A stretch of DNA of 64,000 nt, from NCBI GenBank assembly GCA_040219575.1, contig JAVJSD010000030.1, positions 52,527 to 116,526 on the forward strand, in the 5' to 3' direction. The position numbers and the translations under genes are program-made. This document shows, piece by piece, positions 34,556 through 43,890 of the stretch (its first letter is position 1; each line of letters begins with the position of its first letter). This DNA comes from JAVJSD01 sp040219575. GTDB taxonomy: Bacteria; Planctomycetota; Planctomycetia; Pirellulales; Pirellulaceae. A model generated the notes under the pieces. That model did no database searches, had not been told where the DNA came from, and saw only the letters and a program-made list of their open reading frames with translations.

Positions 34556-37270
34556 ATGGAAGAAGTTGGGCCATCCATGGAGAGTATCCGAGTCGTTTCC
34601 TCCAGCAAGGCGAACCAATCCTCGCCCCACCCCCAGGATTTTCTGTCGGCCATCGTCGAGTCGTCGCACGACGCCATTGTCAGCAAGACGCTCGAGGGAG
34701 TGATCACCTCCTGGAACGCCGCCGCCGAGCGGTTGTTCGGTTACACGGCCGAGGAGGCGGTGGGGCAGTCGATCACGATGATCATTCCTCCCAACCGCCT
34801 TGATGAGGAAGAGGCGATACTGCGGAGGATTCGCGGCGGACAACGGCTCGAGCACTACGAAACCGTTCGCGTCCGCAAGGACGGTCGAAATGTGTTCATT
34901 TCGCTGACGGCGTCGCCGATCCGCGACAGCCAGGGCCGGATCGTCGGCGCCTCGAAGATCGCCCGCGACATTTCCCAGCAGTTGCGCGACCAGCGGGCGC
35001 TCCGCCGCAGCGAGGAGCAACTGCGGATGGTGAGCAACGGCATTCCGCAGATCGTGTGGACGGCCCGTCCGGACGGCCAGGTCGACTACTGCAACGATCG
35101 CTGGCACGAATACACCGGTCTTTCGCGGAACGACATCCTGGGCGACGGCTGGCGACGCGCGGTCCATGCGGACGACTTGAAGGTCGCGGTCCCGGCCTGG
35201 CGGGAGACCGTGCAAACGGGTCAATCCTATGAGATCGAACAGCGACTGCGTTCGGCCGACGGCGCGTACCGGTGGTTTCTCACTCGGGCCTTTCCTCTTC
35301 GCGATGACGAGGGCGACATCGTGAAATGGTTCGGCACCTGCACCGACGTGCATGATCAGAAGGAGGCCGAGCAGGCGCTCGACGACAGCCGGGGAAGATT
35401 CGAAGCCATCCTCAACAGCGTCTCCGACGCGGTCATCTTCGCCGACACCGATCGGAAGATCGTGTTGGTCAATCCCGCTTTCACCACCATTTTCGGATAC
35501 ACGGCCGAAGAGACGATCGGGCGGACGACGCGATTTCTGTACGCCGACCCGCAGCAATTCGAAGGCGCCACGGCGCAGCGATACCGGCTCAACGGCGACG
35601 AATCCGTCGCACCTTATAGCGTTCAATATCGGCGCAAGGACGGGGCCGTGTTCTGGGCGGAAACGGTGGGCGTCCACGTCCGCGATTCATCCGGAAAGTT
35701 GATCGGCTTTCTCGGCCTGCATCGCGACGTCTCGCAGCGTCTGCAGGCGGAGGCTTCGCTGCGTGAAAGCGAGGAGCGCTTTCGCACGCTGGCCGACAAC
35801 ATCGCCCAACTCGCCTGGATGTGCGACGACTTCTGCGAGGTCACGTGGTACAACCAGCGCTGGTTCGACTACACCGGTACAACCATGGAGCAGATGCAGG
35901 GATGGGGTTGGCGCGACGTGCATCATCCCGACCACATCGACCGCGTCGTCCGGGAAATTCGCCGCTGCGCCGAAAGCGAACTGGTTTGGGAGGATACCTT
36001 TCCGCTCCGCGGCAAGGACGGAACCTATCGCTGGTTTCTTTCCCGCGCCGTCCCCATTCGCAACCAACAGGGCGACGTCGTCCGCTGGCTGGGCACCAAT
36101 ACCGACATTACCGAACGCCGGGAGATGGAGGAAGCGCTCAAGGAGGCCGACCGCCGCAAGGACGAATTCCTGGCGCTGTTGGGCCATGAGCTGCGCAACC
36201 CCTTGGCGGCGATTCTCAATGGTGTGCGGTTGCTGCCCGCGCTGCAGGATCAGCCCGAGCAGGTGGAGATGGTCCGCGATCTGGTCGAGCGGCAGTCGGA
36301 GCAGATGACCCGACTGCTCGACGACCTGCTCGACGTGGCCCGCATCACGCGTGGGAAGATCTCGCTCCGCCGCGAGCGGCTCGATTTGGTCGCGCAAGTT
36401 CGCACCGTATCGGAAGATCACCGGGCGAGCATTGAAGATCAGGGCTGCATCTACAACATCGAACTGCACGACGCGCCGCTATGGATCGACGCCGACGCCA
36501 CGCGCGTGGCGCAAGTGATCGGCAATTTGCTGCACAACGCATCGAAGTTCACCGACCCGGGCGGAACGATCACCGTCCGCGTCGCGGCGCATCCTCACGA
36601 CCCGGTCGGGGTCGTCAGCGTTCACGATACGGGCATCGGCATCGACTCCAACGTGCTGCGCGAGTTGTTCGAGCCGTTTCTGCAGGTCGAGACCAGCCCC
36701 CAACGCGGTCATGGCGGTTTGGGCCTGGGGCTGGCGTTGGTCAAGGGACTCACCGAACTGCACGGCGGAACGGTCGCAGCGCACAGTCCCGGCATTGGAA
36801 TGGGGAGCGAGTTTGCGATTCGACTGCCCCTGGCGAAGATGCAATCCGCCGCTCCGCAGGCGAACAAGGAGCAGCTGAGGAATGTTCCGGCGCATTCGCT
36901 CCGCGTGTTGCTCGTCGAGGATTCGGCCCCTGTCGCCCGAGTATTCGCGCTGACCATCAAGTCGATGGGACACGAACCGCGGACCGCCCATTGCGGCGAG
37001 CAGGCACTCGAGTTGATCGCCGACTCGCCGCCGGACGTCGTGCTCTGTGACATCTCGATGCCCGGCCTGAGCGGCTACGACGTCGCCCGGCGGATTCGCG
37101 AGAACCCCGCCTGGGAGTCGATCTACCTCGTCGCCATGACCGGCTACGGACAGTTGGACGACCGCCGCCAGGCCCTCGCGGCCGGCTTCGACGAGCATCT
37201 CGTCAAGCCGCTGGATTTGGACCAGTTGGAGGCGATCTTCGCCCGCATCGAGCCGCCTCTCGGCGACTAA
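34556..37270 (+). CDS. Hybrid histidine kinase with four PAS domains
   Basis: A 904-residue soluble sensor kinase. Four PAS domains occupy roughly residues 25-145, 160-275, 285-405 and 410-535; the second and fourth carry PAC-type ends (DVHDQKEAE, DITERREME). The HisKA dimerisation domain has the phospho-accepting His in LLGHELRNPLAAIL (~544). The ATPase domain has N-box LLHNASKFTD, G1 DTGIGID and G2 GHGGLGLGLALVKG. A C-terminal receiver (~782-898) has VLLVEDSAPVARV, LCDISMPGLSGYD and LVKPLDLDQ. There are no membrane segments, so the input is probably cytoplasmic, perhaps a small molecule, redox state or light. GGGAG 5 bases upstream supports the start at 34556. No partner regulator is adjacent. 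Confidence 0.93.
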   Translation: MEEVGPSMESIRVVSSSKANQSSPHPQDFLSAIVESSHDAIVSKTLEGVITSWNAAAERLFGYTAEEAVGQSITMIIPPNRLDEEEAILRRIRGGQRLEHYETVRVRKDGRNVFISLTASPIRDSQGRIVGASKIARDISQQLRDQRALRRSEEQLRMVSNGIPQIVWTARPDGQVDYCNDRWHEYTGLSRNDILGDGWRRAVHADDLKVAVPAWRETVQTGQSYEIEQRLRSADGAYRWFLTRAFPLRDDEGDIVKWFGTCTDVHDQKEAEQALDDSRGRFEAILNSVSDAVIFADTDRKIVLVNPAFTTIFGYTAEETIGRTTRFLYADPQQFEGATAQRYRLNGDESVAPYSVQYRRKDGAVFWAETVGVHVRDSSGKLIGFLGLHRDVSQRLQAEASLRESEERFRTLADNIAQLAWMCDDFCEVTWYNQRWFDYTGTTMEQMQGWGWRDVHHPDHIDRVVREIRRCAESELVWEDTFPLRGKDGTYRWFLSRAVPIRNQQGDVVRWLGTNTDITERREMEEALKEADRRKDEFLALLGHELRNPLAAILNGVRLLPALQDQPEQVEMVRDLVERQSEQMTRLLDDLLDVARITRGKISLRRERLDLVAQVRTVSEDHRASIEDQGCIYNIELHDAPLWIDADATRVAQVIGNLLHNASKFTDPGGTITVRVAAHPHDPVGVVSVHDTGIGIDSNVLRELFEPFLQVETSPQRGHGGLGLGLALVKGLTELHGGTVAAHSPGIGMGSEFAIRLPLAKMQSAAPQANKEQLRNVPAHSLRVLLVEDSAPVARVFALTIKSMGHEPRTAHCGEQALELIADSPPDVVLCDISMPGLSGYDVARRIRENPAWESIYLVAMTGYGQLDDRRQALAAGFDEHLVKPLDLDQLEAIFARIEPPLGD

Positions 37271-37614
37271 GTTCGGACTATTCACCAGCCGCTAGGCGTT
37301 CGGATGTCGGGGTGGATGTCCGTAGCATGGCCGCCCCCGGCCGTGAGTGAGCGCTGCACCGAGTGAGCGCTGCACCGAGTAAACACTACGAGGCGTTTCA
37401 TGCCCGAAGACCCGCGTGAGCGAAGGCGACACCTTCCGGCACGCGGAACAAAGCAAGCGCCGGCGCTCCCATTGATGGGCCGCCGATTCACGGCCGGGGG
37501 CGGCCATGCAACTTGCTTCGCTGCCGCCAACCTTGCCGGCGCCAGGTACGACGGACGTCGACGTCCGTCGTCCTCCGATTCGACCCACCCGCATACAAAT
37601 CCTACGTCTTCACG
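37271..37614. other. Intergenic region dominated by an inverted-repeat element
   Basis: These 344 bases lie between convergent genes. Most are covered by the inverted-repeat element at 37325-37509. The rest (37510-37614) holds a GACGTCGACGTC-like patch and no gene. Confidence 0.6.
37325..37509. repeat. 185-bp element with perfect 22-bp terminal inverted repeats
   Basis: The arms 37325-37346 and 37488-37509 are exact reverse complements over 22 bases, each beginning or ending with GCATGGCC / GGCCATGC and containing GGCCGCCCCCGGCC. The interior has a direct repeat of TGAGCGCTGCACCGAG. There is no coding potential. Size and ends fit a small non-autonomous element, but no clear target-site duplication was seen. 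Confidence 0.6.
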
Positions 37615-39051
37615 CTACGGGCGACGTTCCGATTCGGGAATGTGCACCACCGCCAGGCCGCAGCAGTCCCAGGCCCGGGTGCCGCGGCTGATGTTCCAGG
37701 TGATGTACACCTTGTCGCCCTCGGGCGAGACGGCGGTGCTGTAGGTTCCCTTCAGGGTGAAGCCGTACTTGTCCTGATAGAACGGGTGCATGAAAGCGAT
37801 GACCTTCTTCTTGCCGGTCTTCACGTCGAACTGCACCAGCGGCGAACCGTCCTTGTAGCCGCCGCCGTGGGCGCCCGGCACGTAGTACAGATAGCGGCCG
37901 GTGGGATCGACGTCGAGCGAGGCGACATACGCCACCTCGCCGATCGAAGCGCTGCCGATCTGCCGAACCTTTTCGCTCTTGGTGTTGAACTCCCACACCT
38001 CGGCGTCCTCCGACCGCTGTCCGGTCGAAACCGAGTACACCTTGCCGTCGGCCGTCTCCTCGGTCGCGGCCCGGATGCCGATCGTCTGCCCGGTCGACGT
38101 GGGCGGCTTGCCGGTTGAGGGATCGAAGCACATCAATTCGCCGTCGGTGTTGCCGGGCACGTAGTACAGTTTGCCCGTCGACTTCGCCAGAATCATGTAG
38201 CGAGCCGGGCCGTCCGACCCCGAGTACAGCAGCTTGCGGTTCTTCACGTCGTAGGCCAAAAACACGATCTCCTGCCGCGGCGAATCGGGACCGGCCGCCG
38301 TGCCTCCGTAGAAGATCATCCGCTCCGGATCGAGCACGCTGTTGGGAATGCTGTGCTTGGGGATCGCGCCCTGCGCGACGATTTCGGTCTCGCCGGATTC
38401 GGGATTGGTGCGGAAGATCCAATCGCCCTTGTAATGGTTTTCGTCGTTGGCCGCCTTGGGCGATCCGCGATGCGTGGCGTAGTACAGCCAACCGTCGCTC
38501 CCCATGTCGACGCGGCTGTGGATCTTACCCGGCGTGTAGTGTCCCTCGGGCATGTCGAGGAACTTGGTGACGTCGACCAGCGACCGCAGCGTCTTCGTTT
38601 CGGGATCGTACTCGTACACATGCGCCGCCCCGGTGCTGTGTTGCGATTCGCCCCGGCCGATGGCGAAGTGGTCGCCGATCGCCGAATAGTACTTGCCGCC
38701 GGCGACGCTGCCGTCGCCCCAGTTCGACCACGGTTTGCCCGGGTAGTTCTGCTCGGGATAGAACAAAAAGTCGATCGTCGGCGGCTGCTTCGCAATCTCG
38801 ACGCCGTCGCGCAGCGTCTCCGGTCCTTCGAGGAACTTGGGCGACGTGTCGGTGACGACCTTGCGCCCGTTGGGCAGCGTCGGCGGATACGGCAGGTCCT
38901 CGTCGCGAATGACCTTCGGCCGTGCCGGCTTGGGGGCCGGCTTCTTGGCTTGCGCCTTGTTGTTCTGCGCCGCCGCGGGCGCGGCCAAGATGACAAGCAG
39001 CAAGGCGGCGACAAGTGAGACAACGGAATGCTTTCGATACGTCGATGACAT
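37615..39051 (-). CDS. Secreted beta-propeller protein
   Basis: A 478-residue exported protein. Signal peptide VVSLVAALLLVILAAPAAA is followed by a Lys/Pro-rich linker (QAKKPAPKPARPK). The body has propeller-like blades: GAAHVYEYDPETKTLRSLVD, GDWIFRTNPESGETEIV, GKLYYVPGNTDGELMCFD, EVWEFNTKSEKVRQIG and LVQFDVKTGKKKVIAFMH. The C-terminal CC in WDCCGLAVVHIPE is unusual. The ATG at 39051 has AAGGA 8 bases upstream. It starts 11 bases after the FG-GAP gene, so the two form an operon. The role is unknown; substrate binding or polymer degradation outside the cytoplasm is possible. Confidence 0.8.
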   Translation of the reverse strand: MSSTYRKHSVVSLVAALLLVILAAPAAAQNNKAQAKKPAPKPARPKVIRDEDLPYPPTLPNGRKVVTDTSPKFLEGPETLRDGVEIAKQPPTIDFLFYPEQNYPGKPWSNWGDGSVAGGKYYSAIGDHFAIGRGESQHSTGAAHVYEYDPETKTLRSLVDVTKFLDMPEGHYTPGKIHSRVDMGSDGWLYYATHRGSPKAANDENHYKGDWIFRTNPESGETEIVAQGAIPKHSIPNSVLDPERMIFYGGTAAGPDSPRQEIVFLAYDVKNRKLLYSGSDGPARYMILAKSTGKLYYVPGNTDGELMCFDPSTGKPPTSTGQTIGIRAATEETADGKVYSVSTGQRSEDAEVWEFNTKSEKVRQIGSASIGEVAYVASLDVDPTGRYLYYVPGAHGGGYKDGSPLVQFDVKTGKKKVIAFMHPFYQDKYGFTLKGTYSTAVSPEGDKVYITWNISRGTRAWDCCGLAVVHIPESERRP

Positions 39052-39062
39052 CAAAGGGTTCC

Positions 39063-40778
39063 TTATGGTTTAACGATGATTCGTTGATCGGCTTTCACGC
39101 CTTCGCGAACGAGTCGGCCCTTGCCGTGCGGCAACGTGACGACCACGTCGCATTCGGTGCGCCCGCCGAGGCCGAAGTGCGCCACGGCCTCCTGCGACGA
39201 GGCGTAGCCGAAACCGGTGGCGATTTCCCGCGCGCCGAGTCGGGCTTTCTCTTCGCCGGCGCGGCCGGCCTCATAAATCTCCACCCGGGATCCAATTCCC
39301 ATCGCGTTCACTCCGTCGCCCCCCGCCACGCGCACGTCGAGCCAGTGTCCGCCCTCGGTTTCATTCTGAAGGAGCAGCGACGGCATTTCGACCCACCAGT
39401 TGGGCAGCACCATGTCGAGTCGGCCGTCGCGATTGAAGTCGCAGGTCGGCCCCGGCGCCGAGTAGACGATCTTGCCGTCGGCGATCATCTTCTCGTAGAA
39501 CTTGCCCGAGCCCTTGGTCGCGCGATCCTCCGGCGTGGGAAAGTCGTTCACGCCGAGCGCGGGACACTCGAACCGAGGCACATCGCCGCCCTCCCCCGTG
39601 TTGCGGAAAATGACCGGATGCGGCCGGCCGTCGGCGAATTTGACGATGCTGGTGTAGATGTCCACCAGCCCGTCGTTGTCGAAGTCCTGGATCTCCACGT
39701 GCGGTCCCTTGAGCGGCAACGGCGTGAGCCCGGCCTGCTCGGTCGCTTCCTCGAACCGCAAGACCGTGTCCTTCACGCCCCGATTGAGATACAGGCGATT
39801 GGCCACCGGCTCGATCCAGGGCGAATCGTAATGCTGGCCGATGACGATGTCCGGCAGCGCGTCGCCGTTCACATCGGAAATCGCCACGCCGCAGACCGCG
39901 TTGTCGCCCTTGGCGGTCGGCCAGGCGAAGGTCTCGCGGGCGTCCGGCGGTTCGTAGAACTTTCCGTCGCCGTCGTTGAGCAGCAGGTAGTTGCCGATCG
40001 TCGACGCCAGGAAGATGTCCGGCCAGGTGTCGCCATTGACGTCCGCCGCGGCGACGCCCAGCCCCGCCGCGCCTGGGGGAATGCCGACCTCGCGGGAGAA
40101 ATCCTCGAAACGCAGATCGCCGGCATTGTGGAACAGCCGCGTGGTGTTGGTCTCCGAACCGTTGTAGCCCGACTTGGGTTCTTCGCCGACCAGCAGATCG
40201 AGCCGCCCGTCGCCGTCGAAGTCGAGCACCGTGGCGCTGCGACCGCCGAACGCCTCGGGACAGGCGCCGCACTCTTTCGAGATATCGGTGAAGCGGCCCT
40301 CGCCGTCGTTGCGAAACAGCGAACAGCCGGCGAAGGCGTGCCCCACCCGCGCCGCCAGACGACTGTCGGCCTTGGCCGGCATGCTGGCCACGTACAAATC
40401 GAGATCGCCGTCGGCGTCGAGGTCGGCGAACACCACGCCCGTGGCCCGGGTCGAGATCCGCAATTGCGGCTGTTCATCCAACGCGAACTTTCCCTCGCGA
40501 TTGCGAAACAACATGTTGGGCTTGGTGCCGGCGTAGTGGAACGTGCCCACGTAGAGATCGGCCCAGCCATCGCCGTCGACATCGCCCCAGCCCGCGCCAT
40601 GACCCTGGATGTCGGCGGCGGCGGGCAGAAAGCCGGTTTCTCGTCCGACGTCGCGGAATTGAAACGGGCCCGTTGAACTTTGCGCCCGTCCCGGCGACGC
40701 GGCGACGCCCATGCACGCGGCGGTCGCCAGCACCAACACCGCGATGCGACCTTTCCAAAATGGACGATGCGTCTTCAT
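39063..40778 (-). CDS. Secreted FG-GAP/VCBS repeat protein with ASPIC/UnbV domain
   Basis: A 571-residue exported protein starting MKTHRPFWKGRIAVLVLATA with a signal peptide ending near GRAQS. It carries at least six FG-GAP calcium-loop repeats, each with a DxDxDGxxD-like core: WGDVDGDGWADLYVG, FADLDADGDLDLYVA, VLDFDGDGRLDLLVG, AADVNGDTWPDIFLA, ISDVNGDALPDIVIG and IQDFDNDGLVDIYTS. The C-terminus is an ASPIC/UnbV domain (HWLDVRVAGGDGVNAMGIGS, then EIATGFGYASSQEAVAHFG). AGGAG 8 bases upstream supports the start. It is the first gene of a two-gene operon divergent from a LysR regulator. Confidence 0.9.
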   Translation of the reverse strand: MKTHRPFWKGRIAVLVLATAACMGVAASPGRAQSSTGPFQFRDVGRETGFLPAAADIQGHGAGWGDVDGDGWADLYVGTFHYAGTKPNMLFRNREGKFALDEQPQLRISTRATGVVFADLDADGDLDLYVASMPAKADSRLAARVGHAFAGCSLFRNDGEGRFTDISKECGACPEAFGGRSATVLDFDGDGRLDLLVGEEPKSGYNGSETNTTRLFHNAGDLRFEDFSREVGIPPGAAGLGVAAADVNGDTWPDIFLASTIGNYLLLNDGDGKFYEPPDARETFAWPTAKGDNAVCGVAISDVNGDALPDIVIGQHYDSPWIEPVANRLYLNRGVKDTVLRFEEATEQAGLTPLPLKGPHVEIQDFDNDGLVDIYTSIVKFADGRPHPVIFRNTGEGGDVPRFECPALGVNDFPTPEDRATKGSGKFYEKMIADGKIVYSAPGPTCDFNRDGRLDMVLPNWWVEMPSLLLQNETEGGHWLDVRVAGGDGVNAMGIGSRVEIYEAGRAGEEKARLGAREIATGFGYASSQEAVAHFGLGGRTECDVVVTLPHGKGRLVREGVKADQRIIVKP

Positions 40779-40953
40779 CAGCAATCTCCTGCGAAGAACA
40801 AAGCGATGGATCGCGTAACACCCTGCAAAAGGCGTGACGCGAGTTCCGAGCGGCCTGGAGTGCGAATCGGCCGGCGAGCGTCGCGGCGTGTCCGCGACCA
40901 TGGTCCCATCGTACGTCACCTCAGGGAACGATGGCAATAGACTGGCTCTATGT

Positions 40954-40969
40954 TATCATATTTTTGATA
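40954..40969. promoter_or_regulatory. Candidate LysR-type operator
   Basis: TATCA-N6-TGATA, with the T-N11-A pattern of LysR boxes inside it, lies 26 bases before the LysR gene and 175 bases before the divergent FG-GAP operon. It fits autoregulation and possibly control of the operon. Confidence 0.45.
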
Positions 40970-40995
40970 TTGCTTTGACCTATATCTGGTATGCC

Positions 40996-41976
40996 ATGGC
41001 TCGAAACCACGCACGGCGCGGCAAGAACACGACGCGTCACAAGGCCAACGCTTCGCACGAACTGCGGCTGCAGCAACTGCGGAGCTTTTGCGAGACGGCG
41101 CGTCTCGGCAGTCTGACCGCCGCGGCGAATTCGCTGGGACTTACGCAGCCCACGGTCGGCGAGCAGGTCCATGCGTTGGAGCGCGAATTCGACGAACCGC
41201 TGGTGGAAACGCACGGCCGCGGCTGCCGCTTGACCGACGGCGGCCGCCTGCTGGCCGAACTCGCCGGCCCGCTGCTGGCCGGTTTCGATTCGCTGCGCGG
41301 CGCGTATCACGAGGCGCGTCAGCGGCAATTGGCGCAGCTCACGGTGGCCAGCAGTCCCCGCATTCTGGCCGAGGACATTCTCCCTTCGGTCCCCGACTTC
41401 GAGCGGCGGCATCCCGAGGCCCAGGTTTCGTTCATGGAGCTGCTCACGCCGAACGTGGCCGAGACGGTCAAGTCGGGCGTCGCGCAGCTCGGGCTGACCG
41501 ACGCCTCGACGCTCGACGGCGAGAGCCCCTGGATCGAAACCGAGCCGGCCTACCAACTCGACCTGCTGCTGGTCACGCCGGCCGATCATCCGCTGGCCGC
41601 GCGGCGCAGCGTCACGCTCCGCGACATCGCCGAGCATCCGGTCGTCAACGATCCCGACACGCTCAGCGACGCCTCGATCCGCGCGGCGCTGCACAAGGCC
41701 GAGGTGTTTCAAAGGCGCGTCAGCCGCGTGCACGTTTCGTACACCGTGGCCGTGCGGAAGTTCGTCAAGGCGGGCTTCGGCGTGGGGTTCGTGTTCGGCC
41801 TGCCGGGCCAACCGGTCGAACCGGGCCTTTGCGAGCGCTCGGTCAGCCGGCACGTCGGCCGGGCCCAGATCGACTTCGTTTGGCGCAAGGGCGCGTTGCG
41901 TCCCGAGTTCGCCCGCGCCTTCGCCGACAGCATTAAAACCTCGATGCAGCAGAAGCGCCGCGCCGCCGAATCCTAA
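40996..41976 (+). CDS. LysR-family transcriptional regulator
   Basis: A 326-residue DNA-binding regulator. The winged helix-turn-helix is at residues ~24-85 (LQQLRSFCETARLGSLTAAA, then LTQPTVGEQVHALEREF). A short helix follows and then the two-lobe effector domain (LTVASSPRILAEDILPSVPD, VAETVKSGVAQLGLTD, VTPADHPLA, VRKFVKAGFGVGFVFG). It has a basic ~20-residue N-terminal extension (MARNHARRGKNTTRHKAN). The start ATG is 26 bases after an AT-rich inverted repeat. The divergent arrangement with the FG-GAP/propeller operon suggests that operon is the target; the ligand is unknown. Confidence 0.9.
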   Translation: MARNHARRGKNTTRHKANASHELRLQQLRSFCETARLGSLTAAANSLGLTQPTVGEQVHALEREFDEPLVETHGRGCRLTDGGRLLAELAGPLLAGFDSLRGAYHEARQRQLAQLTVASSPRILAEDILPSVPDFERRHPEAQVSFMELLTPNVAETVKSGVAQLGLTDASTLDGESPWIETEPAYQLDLLLVTPADHPLAARRSVTLRDIAEHPVVNDPDTLSDASIRAALHKAEVFQRRVSRVHVSYTVAVRKFVKAGFGVGFVFGLPGQPVEPGLCERSVSRHVGRAQIDFVWRKGALRPEFARAFADSIKTSMQQKRRAAES

Positions 41977-42156
41977 CCGCCCACCCCCATCCCAAGCCGA
42001 CGGCTTCGCCGTCACGAGTGGCGTCTGTTGACTGTGCGGAAAAAGGACAGCTTGCCGGTTGCATCTACCCAATCGAGTGGTTAGGCTTTCGCCAAACGAG
42101 GAAGGATCCTGCTTTTCAACGGATGTCTCCGTCCCCTTCTTTCAGTGAGCTGCACC

Positions 42157-42798
42157 ATGATTCAGCGTACGTTTCTCATCGCTACGGTGACCCTCATCTG
42201 CTTCCTGGCCAGCGACGTGGAGGCCTGCCGTTGGAGGCTGCGTCGCTGCCGATGCGTCTGCGTTTGCCAAAGCACCAATTCCAACAAGGGTGGTGCAGGT
42301 TCTGGCGACCTGAAGCTCGACCCGTTGCCCGCCCCGCTGCCGGAATTGAAGCCGTTACCCGAAGATTTCACGCAGCAGGCCCGCAATCGACTGTTCGCCG
42401 TTCGCACCTGGACGCACCACGATGGGCGTTCGCTCGAAGGGCGCTGCGTGGCCGTGTCGCGCGACTCCGTGCGGTTGGCGGTCGACGGCTCTTTGTATGA
42501 AGTATCGCTGTCGTCGTTCTGTGAAACCGATCGCGCGGAGTTGTCCAAAGCCGCGGAGATCGTCGGCGAACGCGACATGCTTTACGTCGGACTGTCCGCC
42601 GCGCCGGTCGAACGCGAGTGGACCGACGCATTGGGCCAAACGGTGCAAGCCACCCTGATCGGCGCCGACGATCGCGAAGTGCTGCTGGAGACCGGCGGCG
42701 ATGTGTTCACCCTGCCGCTCACCCGCTTTAGCGCCGAGGACCAATCGATTGTTCGCGACTTGCGCACCGGGCAACTGCTGGCCGCCCGCGACCGCTGA
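42157..42798 (+). CDS. Exported protein with two SHD1-like domains
   Basis: A 213-residue protein with signal peptide MIQRTFLIATVTLICFLASD, followed by a Cys/Arg-rich stretch (CRWRLRRCRCVCVC). Two related ~50-residue modules follow: RTWTHHDGRSLEGRCVAVSR..LSSFCETD (~83-130) and REWTDALGQTVQATLIGADD..LTRFSAEDQ (~152-200). Both follow the planctomycete SHD1 pattern (R-WTD--G---A-----, then a hydrophobic strand and an S--D helix). Their function is unknown. ATG 42157 is preferred over an in-frame GTG at 42145. Confidence 0.75.
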   Translation: MIQRTFLIATVTLICFLASDVEACRWRLRRCRCVCVCQSTNSNKGGAGSGDLKLDPLPAPLPELKPLPEDFTQQARNRLFAVRTWTHHDGRSLEGRCVAVSRDSVRLAVDGSLYEVSLSSFCETDRAELSKAAEIVGERDMLYVGLSAAPVEREWTDALGQTVQATLIGADDREVLLETGGDVFTLPLTRFSAEDQSIVRDLRTGQLLAARDR

Positions 42799-42869
42799 CA
42801 CGCACCTATCGCCTATCGACGTTTCGCCGTCGAATCGCAACCATAATCCGTCATTCGCAGGAAAGCATC

Positions 42870-43811
42870 ATGCAACGCAAGACCGTATTTTGCCTGGCGA
42901 TCGCGCTCGTGGCCGTCAACTCCCTGGTGTTCGCCCAGGACCGTGGCCAATCGATGAAGACCTGGACCTACGGCGAGGATAAAGCCAATCTCCTCAAGTC
43001 GGATTTGCAGCGGATCCTGGAAAAGTATCAGGACGACGAACCGACCGAACTCGACGAACTGTTCGGCGTCGAGACGAAGGCCAGCCAGTTGAATCGCGAG
43101 CGCGTCGAAAACTTCAACGCCCTCAACCGGGACCTCGGCAAACAGCGGGAGCCGATCGCGGCCGACATCGACTTCATGAACAACGTCACCAGCCTGCGGA
43201 AGAAGGACGACCTCGACCGTTGGGTGGAGGAGCGAATGCAGAAGTTCAACGAAGACGGCGGCGTACAGCGGTTGGGCGTCGTCAATCCGTACGACGGCAG
43301 CAAGTACTATCGCTACTACGACGACAACGGCGACCTGATCGTCAGCGAGGTTCGCAACAGCTACGAACTGATCGAGCAGCAGAAGGCCGACTGGGACAAG
43401 ACCTACGAGCGAGCCCAGGACGCGCTGGAATCCGTCGGCGGCGACATGCGGGAAATGGCCCGGACGTTTTCCGATATCAAGACGATCCAGGCAATGATCG
43501 CCCAGCGCCGGCAAACACCGACGCGCCCCACGAATCCAGACCAAAGAAACAGCCTTGTCGGCACTCGTTGGAGAATGAGCACGAGCGACGACGCAACAGA
43601 CTATATCGAATTCCTAGCAAATGGAAGGTTGCGAGCGACCGACAATACCGGTACGTATGGCGGTACTTGGTCACAAAATGGGAGCACGGTTGCGATCAGC
43701 ATTCGAGGCGGTTTTGCTCGCGTGAATGCAACACTTCAAGGCGATAGCCTTGTCGGAACGGGTTCGAATCGAGATGGACAGCGATGGTCTTTTTCAGCCA
43801 CACGCCAGTGA
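42870..43811 (+). CDS. Secreted protein, unknown, with lipocalin-like C-terminus
   Basis: A 313-residue exported protein with signal peptide MQRKTVFCLAIALVAVNSLV, cleavage near FAQ. The middle is helical and charged (LLKSDLQRILEKYQDDEPTE, WVEERMQKFNEDGG). It contains VVNPYDGSKYYRYYDDNGDL, which resembles a beta hairpin. The last ~80 residues (NSLVGTRWRMSTSD, IEFLANGRLRATDN, GTYGGTWSQNGSTVAISI) look like the small beta-barrel module that recurs in bacterial exported proteins. GC content falls in this last part, so it may have been added later. I cannot name the whole family. Confidence 0.7.
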   Translation: MQRKTVFCLAIALVAVNSLVFAQDRGQSMKTWTYGEDKANLLKSDLQRILEKYQDDEPTELDELFGVETKASQLNRERVENFNALNRDLGKQREPIAADIDFMNNVTSLRKKDDLDRWVEERMQKFNEDGGVQRLGVVNPYDGSKYYRYYDDNGDLIVSEVRNSYELIEQQKADWDKTYERAQDALESVGGDMREMARTFSDIKTIQAMIAQRRQTPTRPTNPDQRNSLVGTRWRMSTSDDATDYIEFLANGRLRATDNTGTYGGTWSQNGSTVAISIRGGFARVNATLQGDSLVGTGSNRDGQRWSFSATRQ

Positions 43812-43890
43812 GTGTGGACGCGGAAATCGCGGTAAATTAGTTGGTCCGCAATCTCGATTCTGGTCAATTGAAACCCGAGAAGTCCATATC

